Below are positions 1-8,453 of a DNA stretch of 24,319 bases, piece after piece; within the stretch, counting starts at the first letter, position 1; every line of letters begins with the position of its first letter. Source of the DNA: Gemmatimonadota bacterium (lineage in GTDB: Bacteria > JBHIER01 > G020348925); assembly GCA_020348925.1 (NCBI GenBank), contig CP070758.1:3227983-3252301 (forward strand), in the 5' to 3' direction. The notes under the pieces were generated by a model. It was given only the letters and a program-made list of their open reading frames with translations, did no database searches and was not told the DNA's origin. Position numbers and translations under genes: made by a program.

Positions 1-2430
1 GGCGATGATGAGGAGGATTTCACGGGTAGGGCAGTGGCCACCGGGGACGTGAACGGCGACGAAATCGATGACGTCATCATCGGGGCTCCCTGGGCCAATA
101 CGATACCAGTCTTAAGTGATGAAGGTGAGACGTACATCATCCTCGGCATGCCCTTTGTTGTTGACTCTTTGGCAGTCACATCCCCGGGCGGCATACGGCA
201 TGAGCCCTTTCCGGTGACGGTCACACCATTTGATTTGAACGATGAGATTTACAACGGTCCGATCTGGATTGACCTGAGTGCCAGCGAGCCCGGGGTGCTG
301 CTGCCCCAGGGCGACCAGCTCCTGGAGGGACCGCGAACCTTCATGGTTATTGCCACCTTTACCAGCGACAGTCTCATCATCGACGCCGAAAGGGTCAAGA
401 TCTGGGATCCTGACCTGATCGCCTACGGTCGGTCCGAACCTATCATCGTGTCGCAGGCGCCGATCTATTTACTGGATTCCCTTGTCGTTGACTCACCCGG
501 TGGCGTTCAGAACGTCCCCTTTCCGGTGACCGTGACGCCCTGGTCGGACAACGAACCCTTTTACGAGGACTCGGTCTGGATCGACCTGAGTGCCAGTGAG
601 CCGGGAGTGCTGCTGCCTCAGGGGGATCAACTCCTGGTGGGGCCGCGGACCTTCATGGTCATCGCCACCTATCCCAGCGACAGCCTCCTCATCGATGCCG
701 AGCGGGTCAAGATCTGGGATCCTGATCTCATCGTCTACGGCCGATCCGACACCCTGGTGATCATACCTGAACCCATTGACTCGCTGGCCAGTCTGTTTGT
801 TGTCTCCCGAGGTGGGATGCAGAACGTGCCCTTTAGGGTGGAGGTTGTGCCCATTCATATGAACGGAAGGCTTTACACCGACTCGATCTGGATCGACCTG
901 AGCGCCAGCGAGCCGGGGGTGCTGCTGCCCCAGGGGGACCAGCTTCTGGAGGGGCCGCGGGACTTCACCGTCATCGCCACCTCTCCCACCAACCGCCTCG
1001 TCATCGACGCCGAGCGGGTCAAGATCTGGGATCCTGACCTCATCGTCTACGGCCGATCCGACTGGATCATTATCGAGCCGGCCTTCATCGATCAACCGGA
1101 TGAGCTCATTGTGTCCGATCTGCCCAACGACCAGGGGGGCTACATCGCCGTCGAATGGGATTACTCGGACAACCACCCCGGTCTGGGCCTGTACAACACG
1201 ATTGACTACTATCAGGTGTATCGGAAGATCTACCCCATTCTGGATTACCGGGCCGATTTCTACCCCTGGGATTCACCTTGGGATTGTAATGGTTCCATCA
1301 ATCTCTGTTACGAAGATCTGGATTGTTCGACTGGAGGGTACCGTGCCAGGATGACCTTTGTGCAGGAGACGTGCGGGCCGCCCTGGTGGATTCAGAACGT
1401 TCAATATTATGCTTGGAGGTCGTGGCGATGGATAACCATGACGCCCCTGGAGCAGCCGGGCAATCCTGATATTATGCTGACGGAGAGGCCGAAGCTCTAT
1501 ACCTTTGAGATCCCTGATGCGGCCGTTCACCCCACGGAGTCCAAGATGAAGCTGCGGGTGAAAAATCTCTCAGGTGTGGATGCGGTGCTCTCGGAGGTGT
1601 GGATCGAGAAGGACAATCCACTGTGGTATCAGTACGGCACTGCGGCGGCTCCTCCGATCGACCGTGTCCCGGACCCGGTCGGCAAGATTAGGATCATCAT
1701 GCCTGATTACGGTTTTCCGGGAACGGCCAGCGACTACTTCGTTCAGGCGGTGGTCACCCATATCTATCCCAAGGCGGAGGGTGACGATGGAGCCTTTGTG
1801 CTGGATGTGAGGAAGGTGGCCGGTGGGCTCGATGAATCGGCTCTGTGCGGACCGGCCTTCGGCCGGAGCGTGGATAACATCCCTCCAGCCGACCCGATGG
1901 ATATACGGATCATTGGGGGCGAAGTGAGCTGGAGCCTTTCCCCCGACGACAGGCTCCTGGAGACAGGGCGGGATTGGCTGGGCAACCCGTGGGAGATCCA
2001 CGGTGTCACCGACTACGTTCTTTTCCGCAATGGTGAGTACGTGGGCATGGTGGACCGGGGCACGACCTCGTGGACTGATGTGAGTCGGTTCGGAGGAGAA
2101 TACAGGGTTTACGCCTTTGACGGGACGAATCTTTCGATGGGCCTCGCTCCGGTGACGGTGCAGCCCACGGCCTACGCCTTGCACGAAAACTATCCGAATC
2201 CCTTCAATCCGGAGACAAGTATTTCATATACGCTGCCCGAAGCGGCGCGGGTGAGGATCGAGGTTTACAACGCGCTGGGCCAGGTGGTGGAGGTCTTGGT
2301 TGATGGCGACCTGGAGGCCGGCTCTCATGTAGTAAAGTGGGAAGCTGGTGCTATGGCCAGCGGTGTCTATTTTTATCGAATCAGGGCCAATAAGTTCACA
2401 TCCACCAAAAGGATGATTCTGATGAAGTGA
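1..2430 (+). CDS. Secreted FG-GAP repeat protein with type IX secretion sorting domain (5' end outside window)
   Basis: The frame is open from base 1, so the gene starts upstream; the GTG at 34 is internal. The first residues (GDDEEDFTGRAVATGDVNGD, then DDVIIGAPWA) are an FG-GAP/integrin-type beta-propeller blade with a calcium-binding D-x-N-x-D loop. Three 104-residue repeats follow (bases 163-1098), each holding a WIDLSASEPGVLLPQGDQ core. A middle region rich in Trp and Tyr has several Cys, and then a fibronectin-like segment. The C-terminus carries a Por-secretion/T9SS type A sorting domain: HENYPNPFNPETSISYTLP, then VYNALGQVV, SGVYFYR and a final Lys-rich MILMK. Known families: such proteins cross the outer membrane by the type IX system and are released or anchored at the surface. 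The role of the repeats is unknown. The gene ends at TGA 2428-2430, before a large hairpin. Confidence 0.85.
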   Translation, partial: GDDEEDFTGRAVATGDVNGDEIDDVIIGAPWANTIPVLSDEGETYIILGMPFVVDSLAVTSPGGIRHEPFPVTVTPFDLNDEIYNGPIWIDLSASEPGVLLPQGDQLLEGPRTFMVIATFTSDSLIIDAERVKIWDPDLIAYGRSEPIIVSQAPIYLLDSLVVDSPGGVQNVPFPVTVTPWSDNEPFYEDSVWIDLSASEPGVLLPQGDQLLVGPRTFMVIATYPSDSLLIDAERVKIWDPDLIVYGRSDTLVIIPEPIDSLASLFVVSRGGMQNVPFRVEVVPIHMNGRLYTDSIWIDLSASEPGVLLPQGDQLLEGPRDFTVIATSPTNRLVIDAERVKIWDPDLIVYGRSDWIIIEPAFIDQPDELIVSDLPNDQGGYIAVEWDYSDNHPGLGLYNTIDYYQVYRKIYPILDYRADFYPWDSPWDCNGSINLCYEDLDCSTGGYRARMTFVQETCGPPWWIQNVQYYAWRSWRWITMTPLEQPGNPDIMLTERPKLYTFEIPDAAVHPTESKMKLRVKNLSGVDAVLSEVWIEKDNPLWYQYGTAAAPPIDRVPDPVGKIRIIMPDYGFPGTASDYFVQAVVTHIYPKAEGDDGAFVLDVRKVAGGLDESALCGPAFGRSVDNIPPADPMDIRIIGGEVSWSLSPDDRLLETGRDWLGNPWEIHGVTDYVLFRNGEYVGMVDRGTTSWTDVSRFGGEYRVYAFDGTNLSMGLAPVTVQPTAYALHENYPNPFNPETSISYTLPEAARVRIEVYNALGQVVEVLVDGDLEAGSHVVKWEAGAMASGVYFYRIRANKFTSTKRMILMK
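163..1098 (+). repeat. Three tandem 312-bp coding repeats (104 aa each)
   Basis: The units are 163-474, 475-786 and 787-1098. The codon opening the (I/V)WIDLSASEPGV core lies at 262, 574 and 886, which is a period of exactly 312 bases twice. The central and C-terminal two thirds of each unit (WIDLSASEPG..., VIAT, IDAERVKIWDPDLIVYGRS) are almost identical, while the first third (SPGG, variable, NVPF) has diverged. This pattern suggests recent duplication or gene conversion of the core. Confidence 0.9.
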
Positions 2431-2448
2431 TAGTTCCCCTTAAGAATT

Positions 2449-2490
2449 GAGAGAGGGCCGTCTCAGTCTATTTTGAGGCGGCCTTCTCTC
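2449..2490 (+). terminator. Large hairpin after the T9SS-cargo gene
   Basis: The arms 2449-2465 (GAGAGAGGGCCGTCTCA) and 2474-2490 pair over 17 bases with two non-Watson-Crick positions and an 8-base loop. It starts 18 bases after the stop codon. No T-run follows, so it is a terminator-like or mRNA-stabilising hairpin rather than a textbook intrinsic terminator. Confidence 0.5.
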
Positions 2491-2946
2491 ATCAAATGTA
2501 TGAGAGAAGGGTGAATTCCGCGAATCGTGGAAAAACATTCTATTTTTTATAAAAATTGGAAGTGGCGAATATGTCTGATACTGCACATTCTTCAGAATAT
2601 TCGATCGAATGATCCACGAGTCCATAGATATTCTTCTCTCTGAATCTTTGTTGGCATTTTTTATTACCAACATCTACACTCTTCTTTTCAAATCACAGGC
2701 GTGTCACTATTCTGTACGGTAAAAAAAACGTATCTTTGAGATGTGACTGAACGTGCTCTCGTTTTTTCTTCAGCCCGTGAAAAATTCTTTTGTTCAAGCG
2801 GAAGGGGTCATTACATTTTGGGGTGGAGTATGTTCAGGCAGATAGTGTTCTGATTTGTTGAAAGGAGCCGTCAAAGAGTAAAAGCAGTGAACATCAAGCA
2901 TGAAGTTCTCACCCATGAAGTGTTTCCCGCCCGTCATTGTTCAGCT
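2491..2946. other. Intergenic region upstream of the TonB receptor
   Basis: This AT-rich stretch has no convincing gene. It includes an A-run at 2722-2729 and an AAAGGAG at 2861-2867. That motif lies too far (about 19 bases) from the GTG at 2887 for an ideal ribosome site and does not serve the ATG at 2947. It presumably holds the promoter of the receptor gene, but no clear -35/-10 pair is visible. Confidence 0.4.
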
Positions 2947-5319
2947 ATGAAAAGATGGTATCAAGGCGCGCTCTGCGTACTTCTTCTTGCTCCGTCCATC
3001 CTTGTGGCCCAGGATGAGTTTGTTCAGACGCACACCATCAGCGGCTACGTCCGCGACGCTGACAGCGGCGAGGAATTGATCGGGGTCAACGTCCGCATCA
3101 AGGACAGTCGCCTCGGGATGGCGACCAACGAATACGGGTTTTACTCCCTCACCCTGCTGCGGGGCACGTGGACCATCAGTGCCTCCTATATAGGATATCA
3201 GACCGTGGAGAAGGAGATCTATCTTGATGCCGACACCACGTTGCACATTGAACTCCTACCGTCGGTCATACAGATTCAGGAAGTGGTTGCCGTCGGTGCG
3301 ACGGAATCGAAGAACATCACATCCATCGAGATGAGTGTGGCCGAATTGACCGCAGCCACCATTCGACAGGTCCCGGTGGTCCTGGGTGAGGCCGATCTGG
3401 TGAAAACCCTGACCCTGCTGCCCGGAGTCTCGAGGACCAACGAAGCCAGCAGCGGCTTCAGTATCCGTGGCAGTGGTCCCGCTCAGAACCTGGTCCTCCT
3501 GGATGAATCAATCATTTACAACGCTTCCCACCTCTTCGGCTTCTTTTCGGTCTTCAATCCCGATGCCATCAAGGAGGTAAAACTTTACAAGGGTGGTATC
3601 AATGCCCGCTACGGGGGTCGCCTGGCATCGGTCCTGGACGTTCGTCAGAAGGAAGGAAACAAGAAATCGTTTCTTTTCAAAGGTGGTCTGGGGCTGGCTG
3701 CCAGCCGGTTTCTCCTCGAGGGGCCCATCTGGAAGGAGAAGTGGTCCTTTCTTGTCGGCGCCCGAAGGTCCTACGCCGATCTCTTTCTGAAGCTGGCCAA
3801 TAATGACAATATCGCCTATTTCTACGATCTGAATTTGAAATCCAATTACAGCCCCAACGAGCGCAACCGGTTCTTTCTCTCCGGATATTTCGGCAGGGAT
3901 TCTTTTGAATTTGCCGATGTCTTCGGTAATTCCTGGGGCAATGCCGCTTTCACCCTGCGCTGGAATCATCTCTTCAATGACCGGATTTTTTCGAACATCT
4001 CCCTGATCTACAGTACGTACAATTATGCATCCGAATTCTATACGGCCGCGCCGTACCGATGGTCGGCCGATATTGAAAACGTCGACCTGAAGATGGACGG
4101 CTACTATTATATCAATACAAGAAATGCCATCGATTTCGGCTTCGGTCTCATTCACCACGCATTCAATCCGGGGACCATCGTACCCCTGGATGATTCTCCA
4201 ATTCAGAAAGCCCGGCTCGACAAGAAATACGCCCTCGAGCCCTATGCGTATCTCAGCTACGACCAGAAGCTCTCACCCCGCCTGGAGATTCAGTACGGGA
4301 TGCGCCTCTCCTCCTTTCAGCGTCTGGGACGACAGAACATCCCCTTGTATGAGAACGGCTCACCGGTGGTCTATAATTCTGACCTGGGATTGTATGAAGA
4401 GGGTCGCGTCGTCGGCTCCGAAGCTTTCGGCTCGTGGGAAACAATGGAATCTTTCTTCGGTCTTGAGCCGAGGCTATCGCTGAAGTATCAGGTTTCCCGG
4501 CCGGCCTCCATTAAATGCAGTTACAACAGAACCCGCCAATATATTCAATTCATATCCAATACGGCCAGCTCCTCTCCTCTGGATATCTGGGCTCCCAGTG
4601 GACCATTCATTCCACCGCAGCGGGCCGACCAGATTGCCCTGGGATATTTCCGGGATATCCGCGACGGAACCTTTGAATGCTCCCTTGAGGGATACTATAA
4701 ACGACTGTACGACCTGGTCGATTATGTGCCGGGCGCGGACTTGATGATGAATAATCACATCGAGACGGAGATCCTCTCCGGCGACGGCCGGGCCTATGGG
4801 TGTGAGCTCCAGGTGAAAAAAAGCAGGGGTCGCCTGAACGGCTGGTTGAGCTACACCCTCTCCAGAAGCGAACAGCGGGTACCGGGAGTCTCGCCCTCGG
4901 ATCCTGGCGTGAACAACGGACGGTATTATGCCAGCGTCTATGACAGACCCCACGATTTTTCCCTGTCGGTCGTCTATCGTTTCAACACCACCTGGGATAT
5001 GGCCTTCAATTGCATTTTGAGCAGTGGTCGACCGACAACCTATCCGGAGAGCCGCTATGAATATGATGGTATCATCGTTCCGCATTTTGAAGAAAGAAAC
5101 GGGGAACGATTCCCGTATTACAACCGTATCGATATCTCCTTTACCTTGAAGGAAAAGTGGGGCGGAGACTGGATTTTCAGCCTGTACAACGTGTTCAACC
5201 GTAAAAACGCATCCTTCATCCGCTTTCAGCAGGTGGAGGACTCGGCCCTGGAAACCGAAGCCATTCGCCTGGCTCTGTTTGGAATCGTTCCCAGTATCAC
5301 CTATAACGTCACGTTTTAA
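2947..5319 (+). CDS. TonB-dependent outer-membrane receptor with carboxypeptidase-regulatory-like N-domain
   Basis: The protein has 790 aa counting from ATG 2947. That start gives a clean signal peptide (MKRWYQGALCVLLLAPSILV, cleavage near AQ-DE). An in-frame GTG at 2887 would add 20 non-signal-like residues. Domains: carboxypeptidase-regulatory-like beta-sandwich at about 29-105 (ISGYVRDADSGEELIGVNV); TonB plug at about 125-235 (LPGVSRTNEASSGFSIRG, LYKGGINARYGGRLASVLDV); then a beta-barrel of alternating aromatic strands that ends in Phe (NVTF), as outer-membrane proteins do. Family role: energised import of a bulky ligand through the outer membrane, driven by TonB-ExbBD. The substrate cannot be read from sequence. 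The next gene, 7 bases downstream, is a DUF4249 lipoprotein, a usual partner of such receptors in Bacteroidota, so the pair probably acts as a SusCD-like uptake unit. Confidence 0.88.
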   Translation: MKRWYQGALCVLLLAPSILVAQDEFVQTHTISGYVRDADSGEELIGVNVRIKDSRLGMATNEYGFYSLTLLRGTWTISASYIGYQTVEKEIYLDADTTLHIELLPSVIQIQEVVAVGATESKNITSIEMSVAELTAATIRQVPVVLGEADLVKTLTLLPGVSRTNEASSGFSIRGSGPAQNLVLLDESIIYNASHLFGFFSVFNPDAIKEVKLYKGGINARYGGRLASVLDVRQKEGNKKSFLFKGGLGLAASRFLLEGPIWKEKWSFLVGARRSYADLFLKLANNDNIAYFYDLNLKSNYSPNERNRFFLSGYFGRDSFEFADVFGNSWGNAAFTLRWNHLFNDRIFSNISLIYSTYNYASEFYTAAPYRWSADIENVDLKMDGYYYINTRNAIDFGFGLIHHAFNPGTIVPLDDSPIQKARLDKKYALEPYAYLSYDQKLSPRLEIQYGMRLSSFQRLGRQNIPLYENGSPVVYNSDLGLYEEGRVVGSEAFGSWETMESFFGLEPRLSLKYQVSRPASIKCSYNRTRQYIQFISNTASSSPLDIWAPSGPFIPPQRADQIALGYFRDIRDGTFECSLEGYYKRLYDLVDYVPGADLMMNNHIETEILSGDGRAYGCELQVKKSRGRLNGWLSYTLSRSEQRVPGVSPSDPGVNNGRYYASVYDRPHDFSLSVVYRFNTTWDMAFNCILSSGRPTTYPESRYEYDGIIVPHFEERNGERFPYYNRIDISFTLKEKWGGDWIFSLYNVFNRKNASFIRFQQVEDSALETEAIRLALFGIVPSITYNVTF

Positions 5320-5326
5320 AGGAATC

Positions 5327-6175
5327 ATGAAGTTTATATCAACATTCTCCTGTCTCATCGTTCTGTTGTGTCTGTCATGTACGGATGTCATCGAGATCAA
5401 CCTTGATGAGGGGACGGTGCGCCTGGTTGTCGAAGGCCGCATCGAACTGATCAAAGAATCTCCCTCCGGCTATCAGCGCATTCGACTGACGACGACGGCC
5501 CCTTACTTCAGTAACGAACCCGCCCCTGTCGCCGCCGGCGCCCGCGTCATTGTCACAGTATCTGGACGCAATTACCCGTTTACTGAATCTCACACCGTAC
5601 CCGGTCTGTATGAAACCGGTTCATAGTATGCTGAGGTTGATCAGTGGTATACATTATCCATAGACTGGGAGGGCGATCATTACGAGGGGACCGGCAGACT
5701 GGCCTCCGTGGCGGCCATAGATTCCATTTACCAGATCTATGAGGAGGAAACCGTTTTCGACGAGGCGGGTATCAGGGTCCGGATCGATTATTCCGATCCG
5801 CCGGATGAGGAGAATTATTATTACTGGTTGCTGTACAAAAACGGGAACTACCTCCTCAATCCCAATCCCGGTACGCGGGACGATCTCCTCAGCTCGGATG
5901 AGTTCTATGACGGAGGGAGGATCACCGGTAAGGAGCCGAACACCGAGGTCACCCTGACGGCGGGCGACACCGTTCTGGTTCGACAGATCGGATTAACGGA
6001 GGCGGCCTTTACGTATCATGATCTGCTCTACGAACAGACCGGGGGAACGGGTTTCGTGGAAACACCTTCAACACCCATACGGGGCAATGTTCGGAACATG
6101 ACCCGGCCGAACCTCTACCCCTTGGGATATTTCCGGGCCAGTGAAGTTTCGGAAGCCAAACTCGTTATTCAATAA
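5327..6175 (+). pseudogene. DUF4249 family lipoprotein, interrupted by an in-frame TAG
   Basis: The start is ATG 5327, with AAAGGA at 5318-5323, 7 bases after the receptor gene. The N-terminus is a lipoprotein-type signal (MKFISTFSCLIVLLCLSC; candidate lipidated Cys18), followed by DUF4249 features: IEINLDEGTVRLVVEGRI and TAPYFSNEPAPVAAGARV. Codon 100 is TAG (5624-5626). Reading through in the same frame continues the family without a break (YAEVDQWYTLSIDWEGDHYEG ... NLYPLGYFRASEVSEAKLVI) to TAA 6173-6175, giving 282 aa, a plausible family length. Only one base change separates it from an intact gene. Stop recoding is unlikely because two other genes here end normally at TAG (14559-14561 and 16832-16834). 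It may be a real nonsense mutation or a sequence error. Known context: DUF4249 genes follow TonB receptors in Bacteroidota and are thought to be surface partners. Confidence 0.8.
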
Positions 6176-6529
6176 CTGGTTAGGTGCGTGCAGTCTCTTC
6201 GACACCAGATGCACTCCAGTCCAGTTTTCATTTGTGCCCCTGTGCGTGCCAGTGCAGTTATTCCGGGAAAACCCTGGAAATACCGTCATCTCCTCAAAAA
6301 TTTTTTGCCCCATGGAAAATCCTATTTGAGGATTATGCGTAAAAAATTTTTTTATGCACAGAGCTCCATAATTTTTAGGGGGAAAACCATTTTTTTAAAC
6401 AAATCAATTTGAAATTGTTCTTTGATACCAAGATTTTGGGAAAATACAGTGATCGGAAATTTGGAATCCGTAAGTTCTTATTTCATACGAGACGGCGTTT
6501 TGTCGCTCTGTTTCGGGGGGACGGTTCTC
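6176..6529. other. Convergent intergenic region with AT palindrome
   Basis: This gap lies between two genes that converge. It contains an 8-bp inverted repeat (TCCTCAAA near 6291 and TTTGAGGA near 6325) and then the near-perfect palindrome TGCGTAAAAAA/TTTTTTTATGCA at 6336-6358. That palindrome could stop transcription from either side. The sequence is AT-rich, with no coding signal that I trust. Confidence 0.4.
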
Positions 6530-8182
6530 CTACACGGGGCTCTCTCCGGTCTGCCGTTTTTTAAGCCTGCCGTACGTTCGTGCGGCTTCATAACAGATAA
6601 AAAGGGCGAGGACGAAGAGAAGAAGGCCGACAACGGCTAACAGAGCTTTCCCGCCGCGGATAAAATCGAGAGATTTGTAGACCAGGGCGGCCATGGTCGT
6701 GATCAGCATGAAGATGGCCGGGATGAGCGTGTACGCCGCATGTTTCCCGCGGCTTAACAAGTACGTGCTGATAACGATCAAAACGAGGGCGGCGATCAAT
6801 TGGTTCGAAGCCCCGAAAATTGGCCAGATAGCCTGCCAGCTGCCCAAGGCGAGCACCAGAGCGATCACAAAGATCACGGACGTTGAAACGTATTTGTTAC
6901 GCAGCGGTTTGATCTTCAACCCTTCGCCGAACAATTCTTCGGCAAGATATCGCGCAATTCGTGTGGCCGTATCTAGGGTCGTCATGACGAAAGTTTTGAG
7001 CATCATGATTCCCACGAACATTCCCAAGACACCGAGGAAAGGTTTCACCAATTGCCCATATCCTGTCCCGAAGGTCACGATCCAGTTTCCTCCCTCCATC
7101 AGCCGGGGATACATGAGACCCGGCACTCCCTCATTCTCGCTCCAATAGAGCCCACCAGCCACAGCTATAAGGGCCAGGACCGAAAGGACGCCCTCCAGGA
7201 GCATTGCCCCGTAACCCACTTTTTTCGCATCCCGTTCGTTGGCCAATTGCTTGGACGTCGTTCCGCCGGCAACCAGGGAGTGAAAGCCCGAGATGGCGCC
7301 GCAGGCTATGATGACGCACATCATCGGCCAGAGGTACCCTTGATCCCCATGAAAGGTGATGAAAGCCGGAGCATGCATGGGCGGGTGCGTGATCACCACG
7401 CCCGCATATCCGAAGATCAGTCCGAAAAAGAGAACAACGGAGACCAAGTAATCCCGGGGTTGCAGCAGGATGTTCACCGGCATGATCGATGCGACAAAGG
7501 CGTAGAGGAGCAAAATAACGGTCCAGATTATGGCCGCATTCGGTCCCAGGGAGATGGGAACGAAGTATCCCAGGAGAATGAGTCCAAAGAGAAGGGTCAT
7601 ACCGATGATTGTGGCCAGCACCTGAGTGACATTCCAGCGATACATTAAGAGACCCACCAGGACAGCGACACCAACAACCCCGAATGTCGGTATCACCACT
7701 TCGGGGGTGGTACTCAACGTCCTTGCAGCAACCGCAGCGAAAACGGCGATCACGAGCACGAGCGCCAGCCATACGAACATGGCAAATATCATCTTGGCCC
7801 GAAAGCCCATGACAGATTGCGCCACATCTGCCACGGATTTCCCCCTGTGTCGCAGAGAGACCATAAAGGCAGAGAGATCATGGACTCCTCCGAGGAAAAT
7901 GGAGCCGACGATGAGCCATAGAGCTGCCGGAAGCCAGCCCCACACCATGGCCGCTATAACGGGCCCGATAATTGGACCGGCTCCGGCGATGGAGGCGAAG
8001 TGATGTCCGAAGAGTACTGTCCAGTGCCTGGCCGGAACGTAATCGATACCATCATACTGTTCAACAGCGGGCGTCTTTCTCGATGGATTCACTTCCCATA
8101 GTTTTTCGATCTTACGCCCGTAAAACCTGTACCCCAGGGTGAAGAGTACGAATGCACTCAAGGCCAGAATCAAACTGTTCAT
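6530..8182 (-). CDS. cstA: CstA-family carbon starvation / peptide-pyruvate transporter
   Basis: The protein has 550 aa counting from the ATG at 8182-8180. AAAGGA lies about 7 bases upstream of it (AGTTTAAAGGACGTCGCCATG, minus strand). A longer in-frame start at 8293 lacks such a site and would put a non-membrane leader before the first helix. It is a polytopic inner-membrane protein with more than a dozen hydrophobic helices. CstA hallmarks are FYGRKIEKLWEVNPSRKTPA, the GIDYVPARHWTVLFGHHFASIAGAGPI block with GPVIAA, FLGGVHDLSAFMVSLRHRGKS, and later ISGFHSLVAGGTTSKQLANE and a final ASNQLIAALVLIVISTYLL region. Known members of the family (CstA, BtsT) take up peptides or pyruvate, often during carbon limitation. 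It stands alone on its strand and converges on the DUF4249 gene. The substrate is inferred from the family only. Confidence 0.93.
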   Translation of the reverse strand: MNSLILALSAFVLFTLGYRFYGRKIEKLWEVNPSRKTPAVEQYDGIDYVPARHWTVLFGHHFASIAGAGPIIGPVIAAMVWGWLPAALWLIVGSIFLGGVHDLSAFMVSLRHRGKSVADVAQSVMGFRAKMIFAMFVWLALVLVIAVFAAVAARTLSTTPEVVIPTFGVVGVAVLVGLLMYRWNVTQVLATIIGMTLLFGLILLGYFVPISLGPNAAIIWTVILLLYAFVASIMPVNILLQPRDYLVSVVLFFGLIFGYAGVVITHPPMHAPAFITFHGDQGYLWPMMCVIIACGAISGFHSLVAGGTTSKQLANERDAKKVGYGAMLLEGVLSVLALIAVAGGLYWSENEGVPGLMYPRLMEGGNWIVTFGTGYGQLVKPFLGVLGMFVGIMMLKTFVMTTLDTATRIARYLAEELFGEGLKIKPLRNKYVSTSVIFVIALVLALGSWQAIWPIFGASNQLIAALVLIVISTYLLSRGKHAAYTLIPAIFMLITTMAALVYKSLDFIRGGKALLAVVGLLLFVLALFICYEAARTYGRLKKRQTGESPV

Positions 8183-8266
8183 GGCGACGTCCTTTAAACT
8201 CCGCGGAAGGATGAAAAATTCAGTGAGCCTCATCACGTGACAGGCATCAGCGTATTGAGAATTAAA

Positions 8267-8293
8267 ACTATAAAGCATTTTATCCTTTTTCAA
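8267..8293 (-). promoter_or_regulatory. Candidate promoter for cstA
   Basis: Minus-strand TTGAAA (8293-8288) and TATAGT (8272-8267) are separated by 15 bases, 85 bases upstream of the chosen start. The spacing is shorter than ideal, so this is a suggestion only. Confidence 0.3.
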
Positions 8294-8453
8294 TCTCTTT
8301 TTTTAAAACCGAGCTGGTCGCCAGACTTCAAACATAATGAAAGTTCAAGGTTTTTCTTGTGCTCTCTTTTTATTATCTTTCTCGAATACCTTGTATGCTG
8401 CACCCTTGAAATATCAATCGGCGGTGGAGAAGATAATCTGAGGATAGGCAGAG

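Noticed and set aside
493-1176. Long minus-strand frame opposite the 312-bp repeats
   Set aside because: It mirrors the repetitive coding strand, shows no domain or ribosome site, and overlaps a well-supported gene.
4474-5454. 326-codon minus-strand frame opposite the TonB receptor
   Set aside because: It is a shadow of a GC-rich gene, with no recognisable domain and no start signal.
5624-5626. Stop-codon recoding (TAG read as an amino acid)
   Set aside because: Two intact genes end at TAG (14559-14561 and 16832-16834), and no tRNA with a CTA anticodon is seen.
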